NCBI GenBank assembly: GCA_963808725.1
Contig: CAWEGO010000002.1
Location: 1,488,001-1,552,000 of the forward strand
From: JAHFUA01 sp963808725
GTDB lineage: Bacteria; Acidobacteriota; Terriglobia; Terriglobales; Acidobacteriaceae
DNA length: 64,000 nucleotides
Direction: 5' to 3'
Of the stretch, positions 35,445 to 43,201 are shown in pieces; position 1 is the stretch's first letter, and every line of letters begins with the position of its first letter. Under the pieces are notes generated by a model that ran no database searches, was not told the origin of the DNA, and saw only the letters and a list, made by a program, of their open reading frames with translations. The position numbers and the translations under genes were made by a program.

Positions 35445-36554
35445 TCATTGGAGAAGCACGTTGAGCAGCCGGGCGAGCTGTGCTTTCTCGTGCCCGCCGC
35501 TGGACGCTTTCGGATCGTCGGTGATCTCTGCGAGCTGGTGAGCCAGGACCCGCACGGTCGCGTCTCGCGGAAGGTAAATCTCTCCCTGCGGGAGCACCAG
35601 TTCCCAACCGTTCTGATCGCCATGACGCAGCAGCCATCGCTGCCGCTCCGCCAGTTTGTCATGCTTCAACTGTCCTGCCACGACCGGCAACGGACGCCTG
35701 ATCCTGATCTCGGCCCACCCCTGCCCACGTTCGATGTGCACCTGCTCGACTTCCAACTCTTCAAATACGATCAGAGGCTGAGGCAGCCGCAATACGTCTT
35801 GCTCGCCCAGCACTTCCGCGGTATCGCTGAATGCCTGCCCGAGCGCATCTGTAATTTCGCCCGCGCTGGGTCGCGCTGCATCTATGACCACCACGCCGGG
35901 AATCACGGCGTGGACCTCTGGCGGCGCTGCAGGTAATGGCGTTCTTACCCCGGTTTTCTCCTGATCTCCGCGCGATTCAGCGCTCCCAAAGGTGGCGGGC
36001 GACAAGCGCGCAACGCGGGCGTTGGCTGCGTTAACCGTTGCCGGAGCCGCTTTGACATAGCGATAAAAGCGGGCTCGTCCGCGCACTCTCCAATAAGGGT
36101 CGTCATACTTCTCCACGCCCAGCCCGGAATGCAGCGCACTATAGAAGGAATGCTGGACCGGACTGATGGCGATCCCCACGTGTCCGGGCCAGACCACCAG
36201 ATCGCCGGGCTGCGGACGCGCGACCCGTCGAAATTCACTGCTTCCAGCGTACAAGTCCGAGGAACTGACATAGGGGTAGGAAAAGCCGGCGCGCTCGTAG
36301 ATAGCATGCACGAGGTGCGAGCAATCCGAGTTCGCGCCCAGATGAACACGGGATTCCAGCGCGGCGCCGAGAACCGACAATCCCTCGTCCAGGCTCAGCA
36401 GCCGAGCCGCCGCCGGACCTTGATGCCGGTTCCCGCTCCCGGGAATTGTCCTGGCCTGCTGTGCGGACAGGGTATCGTAAGCGAACCCACACAGCAGCAG
36501 GAGGAACACAGCGCGCTTCGTGCGGAGCCGCATCATCCAGGTATTTTCACGCAA
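35445..36554 (-). CDS. Secreted NlpC/P60 (C40) family peptidase-like protein
   Basis: 369 residues (ATG 36533 would remove 7). Signal peptide RAVFLLLLCGFAYDTLSAQQ, then an NlpC/P60-type domain (about 55-170) with the nucleophile region GANSDCSHLVHAIYERAGF and the His in GDLVVWPGHVGIAI. These enzymes usually cut peptidoglycan stem peptides in the periplasm. The C-terminal half (about 215-369) is a separate beta-containing region with no domain that I can name. It converges on the UBP gene with 13 bases between them. Confidence 0.85.
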   Translation of the reverse strand: MRENTWMMRLRTKRAVFLLLLCGFAYDTLSAQQARTIPGSGNRHQGPAAARLLSLDEGLSVLGAALESRVHLGANSDCSHLVHAIYERAGFSYPYVSSSDLYAGSSEFRRVARPQPGDLVVWPGHVGIAISPVQHSFYSALHSGLGVEKYDDPYWRVRGRARFYRYVKAAPATVNAANARVARLSPATFGSAESRGDQEKTGVRTPLPAAPPEVHAVIPGVVVIDAARPSAGEITDALGQAFSDTAEVLGEQDVLRLPQPLIVFEELEVEQVHIERGQGWAEIRIRRPLPVVAGQLKHDKLAERQRWLLRHGDQNGWELVLPQGEIYLPRDATVRVLAHQLAEITDDPKASSGGHEKAQLARLLNVLLQ

Positions 36555-36650
36555 TCTGACGAAGCGGCGCAGATTACAACAGTGCTACACGGACCGGAAA
36601 GAAAGACAGGCACAAAGGCAGGTCGCGCAGTTTTCGGCTCACTGCACAAT

Positions 36651-37514
36651 TTAACTCGCGGCCTTGGCCTCATCCTGGAAAGCAAAGGCGTAGTCGCGCG
36701 CAAACTGATCAAACTTGATCGGCTTGCGTCGAGTGAGCCGTTCGACAGTCGTCCGTCACTAGACTCGCTTTTCCCTCGCCATAGAAACGCTGGTGATCGA
36801 TCAGCGCATCGGCATACCATTCCGGCGTGCCCACGGACAGGATGCCTTTCTTCAGTTCAGCCGGCGGCAGGTCCACGTAGCTGATCGTCCAGCAACTCGA
36901 GAGATCTTTTCGGCCACTTGCTCGTTGGTAAGAGCTTCGCCTCCCGTTAACGCGTAAGACTTGCCTTCGTGTCCGGTGGCGGCCAGAACGATCACTGCCA
37001 CCGCAGCGATATCCCGGATATCAATTACGCTGACCGCGCCGTTTCCCTGGCATCCATAGAATGCGTTTTGAGATCGGATGGTGCCCGCGTGGTAGTTGAC
37101 CAGATTCTGCATAAAGCCGTCGGGGCGAAGAAACGTGTAGGGCAGCGCCGAGGCCTCAATATTCTCTTCCGAATCGCGATGCCCGCTGGGGAAGATGGAT
37201 CCGCGTCCACCAAGAGCCGAGAGCTTAACAATATGCTTTCCCCCGGCCGCGCGCGCTTCTTTGACGAAATTCGCTTCCAAGGCTGGCAACTCCCGAACCG
37301 GCGGTCCAATCAGAAAAATCTTCTCCACCCCGTGCAAGGCTGCACGAATCGTCTCCGGCCGGGCGTAATCCATGATCACACCTTCCAGTCCCGCAGGGGC
37401 TTTGGCGGCTACGGCAGGCGACTGGAAGGTAGCGCGTATCTTCAGCCCAACCGCCAGTGCTTGCTTGACCACTTCACGACCGACGTTGCCACTTGCTCCA
37501 GTGATCAGAATCAT
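36651..37514 (-). pseudogene. NmrA-like NAD(P)-binding protein with two frame breaks
   Basis: SDR-type atypical Rossmann protein of the NmrA/HSCARG group, often a redox sensor or quinone oxidoreductase-like. MILITGASGNVGREVVKQAL is followed by IFLIGPPVRELPALEANF, HIVKLSALGG and LPYTFLRPDGFMQNLV. The first frame stops early at 36852. One missing base near 36887 leads into YVDLPPAELKKGIL and TPEWYADALIDHQRFY, and removing A36747 leads into RRKPIKFDQFARDY, ending at 36651. The three parts sum to 287 residues, a normal family length. As with ilvB I favour sequence error; one of the two sites touches a GATC. Confidence 0.8.
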
Positions 37515-38184
37515 TGCAGTCTCCGTTTTCCGATGCCCGGGAGGAAATACTCAAGGTTGGATGCACCCGCTGCCATTGGCGACACCACGAACGCGCATCG
37601 CACCCGTTGCGACGAAATGCAGGCCAGATGCCATTTTCGGCGCATACTGGAATTACCGTAGATTCGGATCGAGAAATCACTTCGCGCGGCCCTTTAGTGG
37701 CCGCGATCTCACTGCTGCACGCCATGCAAAACCTACCCGGGCGGACCAGTAGTTCTGCATTCTGCCCCAGTAAACGATTGGTAAATAGGTAACAAGTTCC
37801 GGAGACCCTTCCGCCTGCCGCCCGCAGCTGAATGCGGACTATGCCATTGCCGCAATTGCAGTTATCCCTGGTCCCGGCGAGGCGGCACAAACAAAATGCA
37901 AATGCAATCCGTGAAAGGATGCGTGGCTCTCAAGCGTGAGGTTTGGTTTCGTCTCACCGATGAGCGTACTAACCTGCCCGAGGGCGGCTTGTATCGCGAC
38001 AGGTGGTGCACTCGGAAGTTGCGAGCTAGCGGTTTTGCCGCAGCAGCTTGGGATCAGGCAGACCACCCGCGCGGGGGGTCGCACATCAGAGGATGGCGGA
38101 CAATTCCGCGCGGTTCCCGCTGCAGGTCCCCGCGCCACGCGGGAGCGTCCCGGGCCCATACAGATCATGACAGGGAGAGAATCG
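37515..38184. other. Intergenic region without recognisable gene
   Basis: 670 bases between the NmrA-like gene and the small secreted protein. Several long open frames exist on both strands but none shows a motif, a ribosome site or a plausible composition. A possible hairpin GTCCCCGCG/CGCGGGAG lies at about 38127-38148. Confidence 0.5.
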
Positions 38185-38490
38185 ATGAAGATGGCAAGAT
38201 TCGGAAGAACGGCGATTGCTGCCGCATTGTTGAGCGTGCTGCTGTTGTTTGTCGCGGTACCACCTTCCCACGCTGACGACCGGGAAAGGTGCCAGCAGCG
38301 AATTGAAAAGGCGGAAGCCAGACTCGATGAGGCGATCCGCAAGCATGGCGAGAACAGCCCCCAGGCCCATGACAGGCGCCGCGACCTCAACGCCGAGCGC
38401 GAGCGTTGCTGGAAGGTAAACCATGCATGGTGGGATGCTCACGATCATCAGTGGCACAACGACCGCGATTGGGATCAAAATCCTCACTAG
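38185..38490 (+). CDS. Small secreted hypothetical protein
   Basis: 101 residues starting at ATG 38185, with AGGGAGAG eight bases before it; longer frames upstream look like leader. Signal peptide FGRTAIAAALLSVLLLFVAV ends near PSHA-DD. The mature part is a charged helical hairpin (RIEKAEARLDEAIRKHG, HDRRRDLNAERERCW) followed by a His/Asp/Trp-rich end (HAWWDAHDHQWHNDRDW) that could bind metal. Two Cys may form a disulfide. No family is recognised. Confidence 0.75.
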   Translation: MKMARFGRTAIAAALLSVLLLFVAVPPSHADDRERCQQRIEKAEARLDEAIRKHGENSPQAHDRRRDLNAERERCWKVNHAWWDAHDHQWHNDRDWDQNPH

Positions 38491-38648
38491 CGCAATCCCC
38501 GAGTCGGCGTACCCGGCTTCGTGTCTGAGATGAAGCTGGGTACACCGACCGTTTAGCTCGCGGCACCCCGACCGGCCCAGAACCCAAGTTACCTTGCGAT
38601 GCGCCCGCCGATGGCGGAAAGTCTCCTCATCGCAAGGAGACCAAGCGC

Positions 38649-39332
38649 ATGTGGATGTTCCTCACCCTGGTAGCGTTGCTCGTGATCTGGAAGCTTTGCG
38701 GCAAGCGGCTGCTGGCTTTGTTCCTGCTGAGCGGCGCTGGCCGGATTGCGCTCCAAGACATTGGCAGGAAAGCGGTGGAGGCTCAGCCCGACCGGATCGC
38801 GCTGAGTCGCATTCCAAGCCCGGAGTGGCGGGACCCGAGCGTCGGGCAAATTGTTTCGGCGCTGCGCGCGTCCGGATTCACCGATGCCGGAGCCTACTCG
38901 GTGGACAAGATGCCCGGGGTCCAGGTGGCCATCCTGGCCAAGCCCGAGGATTACGTGGCCGCCCACGTTTATGAGCATTCCAAGGCCGGTATTTGGATCG
39001 AGCTGGTCACCCGCTACCAAGACGGCACCAGCACCACCCTCACCACCCTGCCCTCCACCGGACAAAACCAGCCGGCTTGGCTAACGACCATCCGCGCTGG
39101 CAAGGCACCTGCTGGGGACTTGGTCCGGCAGTTCATTGAGGACCGCCGCTGGCGCTCGGGCGTGATGAAGCCGATCTCCGCCCAGCAAGCGCCTCGGGAG
39201 TTCGAAGAAGGCTACGCCAAGTACGCGTCATGGCGCAAAGCCACGCCCATGACGGCGGACGAAGTCGCGCCCACGGTTCGGAATTGGGCGCAGAGACCCG
39301 ACAAGCAGCAGACCATCCAGGTGGAATCCTAA
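38649..39332 (+). CDS. Hypothetical membrane-anchored protein
   Basis: 227 residues. An N-terminal anchor (MWMFLTLVALLVIWKLCGK, second hydrophobic stretch LLALFLLSGAG) is followed by a soluble alpha/beta domain (VGQIVSALRASGFTDAGAYS, VAILAKPEDYVAAHVYEHSK, IWIELVTRYQDGTSTTLTTL). A helical C-terminus ends with FEEGYAKYASWRK. I do not know the family. The regular alternation suggests a folded domain exposed on one side of the membrane. GCAAGGAGA lies upstream. It is followed by a stress-protein-like gene. Confidence 0.7.
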   Translation: MWMFLTLVALLVIWKLCGKRLLALFLLSGAGRIALQDIGRKAVEAQPDRIALSRIPSPEWRDPSVGQIVSALRASGFTDAGAYSVDKMPGVQVAILAKPEDYVAAHVYEHSKAGIWIELVTRYQDGTSTTLTTLPSTGQNQPAWLTTIRAGKAPAGDLVRQFIEDRRWRSGVMKPISAQQAPREFEEGYAKYASWRKATPMTADEVAPTVRNWAQRPDKQQTIQVES

Positions 39333-39425
39333 GTCTGCGTCAGCAGACGCAACACTGGCAGGCAGTGCTTCATCTAAACCATTTGCCCGTCGGGACATCT
39401 CTAAATCCACCTGAAGGAGAGAACT

Positions 39426-39983
39426 GTGCAGACTGTAGTCGGGATTTTTAACTTACGGAGTTCCGCCGAAGCTGCGGTTCGCGGGCTGAGGGAAGTGGGG
39501 TTAGAAGACGATTCCATCGTGTTCCTGACCCCGGAGAACGCCCAGCAGGCATTGTCCTCGGTGCCGACCACCGATGCGGAAGGCCCCGGCATTGGTAAAG
39601 CGATCACCGGCTACCTTGGAGGAGCCATCAGGGGAGGCGTGGGGATGGGAGTCGGCAGTGGAGTCGCCAGCCTTCTGGTCCCGGGCGTGGGAGCAGTTTT
39701 TGCGGCGGGAATCGCCGCCGGAGCGCTGCTGGGAATCGGCGGCGCCGCCATTGGTGCGGCCCTGGGCGAGGAAAGCGAGAAAGCTCTGGACACCGGTGTG
39801 CCGCACGACGACGTGCTCTTCTACCGCGAACTGCTCAAGCAGGGCCGCTCGCTGGTGGTTGCCTCCGTGGACAGCGACGAACTGGCCTGCGCCGCGCGCG
39901 CCGTGCTGCATCAGCACGGCTCCGAAGATGTGGAGACCGCCCGCAAGGAATGGGATTCCCAGCGTTCCGGCCGCGCTGCTTAG
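39426..39983 (+). CDS. General-stress-protein-like (YflT/17M type) protein with glycine-zipper helix
   Basis: 185 residues from GTG 39426, with GAAGGAGAG upstream. The N-terminal domain VVGIFNLRSSAEAAVRGLRE resembles the fold of heat-induced stress proteins that begin VVGVF....A..A...L. The centre is a long Gly/Ala-rich hydrophobic region (about 60-118; GGVGMGVGSGVASLLVPGVG, AAGALLGIGGAAIGAAL), which can insert in or associate with membranes. The C-terminus (VLFYRELLKQGRSLVVASVD) returns to the soluble domain. Function is unknown. Its end overlaps the DUF3175 gene on the other strand by 4 bases. Confidence 0.75.
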   Translation: MQTVVGIFNLRSSAEAAVRGLREVGLEDDSIVFLTPENAQQALSSVPTTDAEGPGIGKAITGYLGGAIRGGVGMGVGSGVASLLVPGVGAVFAAGIAAGALLGIGGAAIGAALGEESEKALDTGVPHDDVLFYRELLKQGRSLVVASVDSDELACAARAVLHQHGSEDVETARKEWDSQRSGRAA

Positions 39984-40264
39984 GCGGTCTTTCGCTCCCC
40001 GCTTTCGCGATGCACGCGCTGGGAAAGCAGCGTCTTTGCTTTTTCCAGCTCGGCGCGCCGCTCGGCGCTCAAGCCCTTTCCCGCGCGGTTGATGAAGTAG
40101 GTCAGCATCCGCATGCCCGACCCCGGCCCTTTAGGTGAAACCTTTTTCGAAGCTAGCGTTCTGGCGATGGTCGCGGCGCTCTTGGTAAACAATCCCGCGG
40201 GAGGATGGGTGGAGTCCGTCTTGACGCTTGCTACCCACCTTCTTTTCTGCCCTTTGGCTGCCAT
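39980..40264 (-). CDS. DUF3175 domain protein
   Basis: 94 residues from ATG 40264; the 56 residues before it in the longer frame look untranslated. Basic and Ser/Thr-rich N-terminus (KGQKRRWVASVKTDSTHPPA), then ATIARTLASKKVSPKGPGSG and the helical MRMLTYFINRAGKGLSAERR typical of DUF3175. Function is unknown; members often sit with stress and desiccation genes, as here. It converges on the stress-protein-like gene. Confidence 0.82.
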   Translation of the reverse strand: MAAKGQKRRWVASVKTDSTHPPAGLFTKSAATIARTLASKKVSPKGPGSGMRMLTYFINRAGKGLSAERRAELEKAKTLLSQRVHRESGERKTA

Positions 40265-40338
40265 GGCGCCTCCTCTGAGGTTGGGATGCACGCAGCCGAT
40301 GGGGCGCTGCTCAACCGATGTCCACGTCCAGCGCCCCC

Positions 40339-40764
40339 CTACGATTCTGCCTGAGTTTGCCCCGCCAATACGGATCTCTTGATCTGCACTGCGATTTGCG
40401 GAGGATGCAGCAAGGTGTTGTGAATCAAACAATGGTGTACGGCTTGCTCCACGCCTTTTCTGTGTTCGTCAGCGAGTTCCTTGGGCATCTCAACCTCGAT
40501 ATTGAAGTTGTCCATCCGCGCCGGGTTCTTGAGCTTCTCCGCCGAGATCCGCACCCGCGTTCCCTCGCTTGTCAGATTGTGCTTGCGCAGGTACTGCGCG
40601 GCATAAAATCCCGCGCACGAGCCCAACGCCGCCAGCAGCAGCTCGGGCGGGGTCATGCCCTCGTCAAAGCCGCCATTCTCCGGCGGCTGGTCGCAGGCAA
40701 TCGTATGTTGCCGAGCTTTGATCTCGAACTGCATGGCTCCCAGATGTTCCACAGTGACTTCCAT
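40339..40764 (-). CDS. OsmC-family peroxiredoxin-like protein
   Basis: 141 residues of the OsmC/Ohr fold, thiol peroxidases that reduce organic hydroperoxides. The family motif surrounds the first catalytic Cys: PPELLLAALGSCAGFYAAQY. The second Cys lies in EQAVHHCLIHNTLLHPP. Both redox Cys are thus present. It starts 18 bases after the ECF sigma factor gene and may belong to the regulon and operon of that sigma factor (rhodanese-sigma-OsmC). Confidence 0.92.
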   Translation of the reverse strand: MEVTVEHLGAMQFEIKARQHTIACDQPPENGGFDEGMTPPELLLAALGSCAGFYAAQYLRKHNLTSEGTRVRISAEKLKNPARMDNFNIEVEMPKELADEHRKGVEQAVHHCLIHNTLLHPPQIAVQIKRSVLAGQTQAES

Positions 40765-40782
40765 GATGGCCTCCTACCTTAT

Positions 40783-41310
40783 TTATGATCGGTTCTGGAC
40801 TTTGACCGCGAGGGCGGCGTCCAAGTGTTGCCGCAAAAGTTCCCGGGCGCGATGCAGGCGGGACTTCATAGCCGCCAGCGAGATCCCGAGCTTCTGCGCC
40901 ACTTCGCTGCCGGGCAATTCCTCCACGTCGCGCAATTGGTAAACCCTGCGATACGACGCTGGCAGGCTGTCCACGGCCTCGGCCAGCAGTTCCGCCATCT
41001 GCTGGGCAGCTAATTGCGCGTCCATGGGCAGATCCTTGCCGGAAATCTGCTTTCCTTCGTCTTCCAGTGCGGAAAGCTGCAACAGCGGCATCAAGGATTC
41101 CCGTTCCTTCAGTCGCCAGCAGACGCGCTTTGCGATCTGCGCCAGCCACGCCCGAAAAGCCACCGAATCCCGCAACTGATCCAGATGGCGGTAGGCTTTC
41201 AGCAAAGCTTCCATCAGGACATCCTCGGCATCTTCCCGGTTGCCGCACACCCGGATCATCTGCCGGTAGACGGCGTCCTTGTGCTCGTTGGCCAGCGCCT
41301 CGAAGTTCAC
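40783..41310 (-). CDS. ECF-type RNA polymerase sigma factor
   Basis: 175 residues with sigma region 2 (LANEHKDAVYRQMIRVCG, EDAEDVLMEALLKAYRHLDQ, AFRAWLAQIAKRVCWRL) and region 4 (LLAEAVDSLPASYRRVYQLR, EVAQKLGISLAAMKSRLHRA). Region 4 contains the helix-turn-helix. No anti-sigma gene is adjacent; instead the start GTG overlaps the stop of the rhodanese gene by 4 bases (GTGA), which implies coupled translation. The redox genes around it suggest an oxidative or sulfur-stress regulator, an inference from context. Confidence 0.92.
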   Translation of the reverse strand: MNFEALANEHKDAVYRQMIRVCGNREDAEDVLMEALLKAYRHLDQLRDSVAFRAWLAQIAKRVCWRLKERESLMPLLQLSALEDEGKQISGKDLPMDAQLAAQQMAELLAEAVDSLPASYRRVYQLRDVEELPGSEVAQKLGISLAAMKSRLHRARELLRQHLDAALAVKVQNRS

Positions 41311-41918
41311 GACAACATTGTTTCACCGTCGCCCCCGGCCGAAGAAACATTTCTCAAGGAACAGGTCTGGCCCTGGACGCTGGTCGCGGCCGGCTTGAGC
41401 CTGCGGGAGCGGTTCCACGGCATCTTGCACAACAGCGAGGCCATAGCACAAATGTTGGTGAGTCCCGCGAACGTCAGCCCCAGCCCGATGAACCCGGAGA
41501 GGTATATCCAGTGTGGGTTAACCGTCAACGCGAGCACGGCGCCGATCAGCACGAGCAATCCGGCAATGAGGCGCACCTGACGTTCCAGCTCCCAGCGCGC
41601 CGCGGAACTGACAACCACCGGGAAGCCGGCCTTCACCCAGGCACTTGTGCCTCCGTCAAGCACGGTCACATCGGTGCGTCGCGGTTCCAGCAGAGCCGCC
41701 GCCAGCCGCGCCCGCATGCCGCTCTGGCAGATCAGCACGATCGGGCAGTCCGGACGAAGATCGTCCAGCCGCGCCTCGATCTGCTCCATCGGAATATTGA
41801 TCGCGCCCGGCACATGGCCGGCGGCGTATTCGCTGGCCGAGCGGACATCGACCCATTGAGCGTCGCCTCGCCTCCCGGCAAGCTTCTTGAGTTCTTCAGC
41901 GCTGATTGTTCCATTCAC
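41307..41918 (-). CDS. Rhodanese domain fused to DUF2892-type membrane segment
   Basis: 203 residues: a rhodanese domain (about 5-105) with WVDVRSASEYAAGHVPGAIN and the active-site loop around Cys64, ICQSGMRARLAAALL, then two membrane helices (LIAGLLVLIGAVLALTV, YLSGFIGLGLTFAGLTNICA) of the DUF2892 type, and a polar tail of about 30 residues. Such proteins move sulfane sulfur at the membrane. The stop overlaps the start of the ECF sigma gene, an unusual pairing in which the sulfurtransferase could serve as sensor. Confidence 0.88.
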   Translation of the reverse strand: MNGTISAEELKKLAGRRGDAQWVDVRSASEYAAGHVPGAINIPMEQIEARLDDLRPDCPIVLICQSGMRARLAAALLEPRRTDVTVLDGGTSAWVKAGFPVVVSSAARWELERQVRLIAGLLVLIGAVLALTVNPHWIYLSGFIGLGLTFAGLTNICAMASLLCKMPWNRSRRLKPAATSVQGQTCSLRNVSSAGGDGETMLS

Positions 41919-42056
41919 AGGCCAATTCCCCTACATGGGAGGAGCGGGGGATGGGTCAAAAGGATTCGCGGGCAGGTTTTCCCAAAACCAAACAGTGATC
42001 ACCCTATAAGCTATTGAAAGGATTAGAGCAGGCGGGCAGTTAGATTCATATCTGGC

Positions 42057-42072
42057 CACGGCTTTAGCCGTG
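42057..42072. repeat. CACGGCTTTAGCCGTG palindrome
   Basis: A perfect 16-base palindrome, followed 9 bases later by an ACACAAATCCTATTGTGT inverted repeat. Both lie between the rhodanese gene and the next minus-strand gene; the first matches the GGCTTnAGCC repeat type at 44906-45065. Confidence 0.75.
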
Positions 42073-42121
42073 CCCTAACACAAATCCTATTGTGTCAGGC
42101 GGCGTGGCTGGCGACGCCCGG

Positions 42122-42457
42122 CTAGTGAACCATGCAAAGGAACACCCACATTACAAAGTTCAGCGCAGAGCCGACCGCAACAGCGCCAGAGTCGGCCCCT
42201 CTCGGCGCGCGAGTAGCGGCAAGCGCAAACGCCAAGATGCAACACGGAACGCCAACGGCGGCAAATTTGATCGAATAGTTGAGCGTCAAGAAGCGCACGC
42301 AGAGAGCGGCCAGGAATATTAGAAGCAGCAATTCACTGATGGCGAACGCGATTAGGGACGTTCTGAGCTGCGATTCAAGCTGGCTGGTCCTGCTGAACAT
42401 CGGCCAAGCCGGAACCGCCGATCCTACAACTATCGCGATAAGCACCAGCGCGACCAC
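42122..42457 (-). CDS. Hypothetical membrane protein
   Basis: 111 residues with four hydrophobic segments (VALVLIAIVVGSAVPAW, IAFAISELLLLIFLAALCVRF, FAAVGVPCCILAFALAA, VGSALNFVMWVFLCMV) and short loops. No motif beyond hydrophobicity. The gene is less GC-rich than its neighbours, lies alone downstream of bacterioferritin on the same strand (41 bases), and is unassigned. Confidence 0.55.
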   Translation of the reverse strand: MVALVLIAIVVGSAVPAWPMFSRTSQLESQLRTSLIAFAISELLLLIFLAALCVRFLTLNYSIKFAAVGVPCCILAFALAATRAPRGADSGAVAVGSALNFVMWVFLCMVH

Positions 42458-42498
42458 GGGCGATTTCTCCTCGGGCGAGCCAGCTTCTGCCCCCCCTC

Positions 42499-42975
42499 CT
42501 ACTCGCCGCCCTTCAACTGCTCGGAGAGGTAGTTGGCGATCCCGATGTCCTTGATGGACTGAAGCTGGGCTTCGAGGAAGTCGACGTGGCGTTCCTCGTC
42601 CTGGATCATCTTCTCGAACAGCGTCCGCGAGCCGTCATCCGACTCCGCCACGCAGATCTTGACCGCGTTGTTGTATTGCTCGGAGGCCTCGACCTCGTCC
42701 TTCAGGTCTATCTCCAGGTGCTCCTTGACGTTGGCGCCGATCTGCGGACGCAGCGCCACCTTCACCTCGGGGCTGCCATCCAGGAACACGATCCGCTCGA
42801 TGAGCCCTTCGGCGTGGTGCATCTCCTCGATGGCGCGCTTCTTGGTCAAAGCGCCCAGGCGCTTGTAGCCCCAGTTGTCGCACAATTCGGCCTGCACCAT
42901 GTATTGCACGATGGCCGTCAGCTCGGCGCTGAGCGCCGCGTTCAACTGCTCGATCACCTTTTCGTTGCCACGCAT
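42499..42975 (-). CDS. bfr: Bacterioferritin
   Basis: Haem-containing ferritin storing iron. The 158 residues begin at ATG 42975, because AAGGAGG lies five bases before it, inside what would be codons of the longer frame. The di-iron ligands appear in AALSAELTAIVQYMVQAELC, KKRAIEEMHHAEGLIERIVF, EYNN-like ASEQYNNAVKICV and KMIQDEERHVDFLEAQL. The haem-binding Met that is near residue 52 in E. coli Bfr corresponds here to the EEMHHAEG region. Together with dps it indicates iron and oxidative stress management in this neighbourhood. Confidence 0.93.
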   Translation of the reverse strand: MRGNEKVIEQLNAALSAELTAIVQYMVQAELCDNWGYKRLGALTKKRAIEEMHHAEGLIERIVFLDGSPEVKVALRPQIGANVKEHLEIDLKDEVEASEQYNNAVKICVAESDDGSRTLFEKMIQDEERHVDFLEAQLQSIKDIGIANYLSEQLKGGE

Positions 42976-43201
42976 CCGTTCCTCCTTCAATCAACGCAGA
43001 ATCAGGCTCATACGGCCAACCGAAGAGTATAAGGCATACGCCTGTTACCGAGGGCCGCAACCTCCCCAGTGTCCCATCGCCTGTGCACAACAGCACTTCC
43101 GGAAGGCTCCGATTTCGCCGCCCTGGGTTAACGTTATAGAGCACAGGCTCAGGAGAGTTCGTTGGCCTGGCTGGCTCGTACTCGTCACCACGAGGTTACC
43201 G

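Noticed and set aside
37514..37792. 92-residue plus-strand frame upstream of the NmrA-like gene
   Set aside because: No ribosome site, mixed composition, starts exactly at the reverse complement of the NmrA start.
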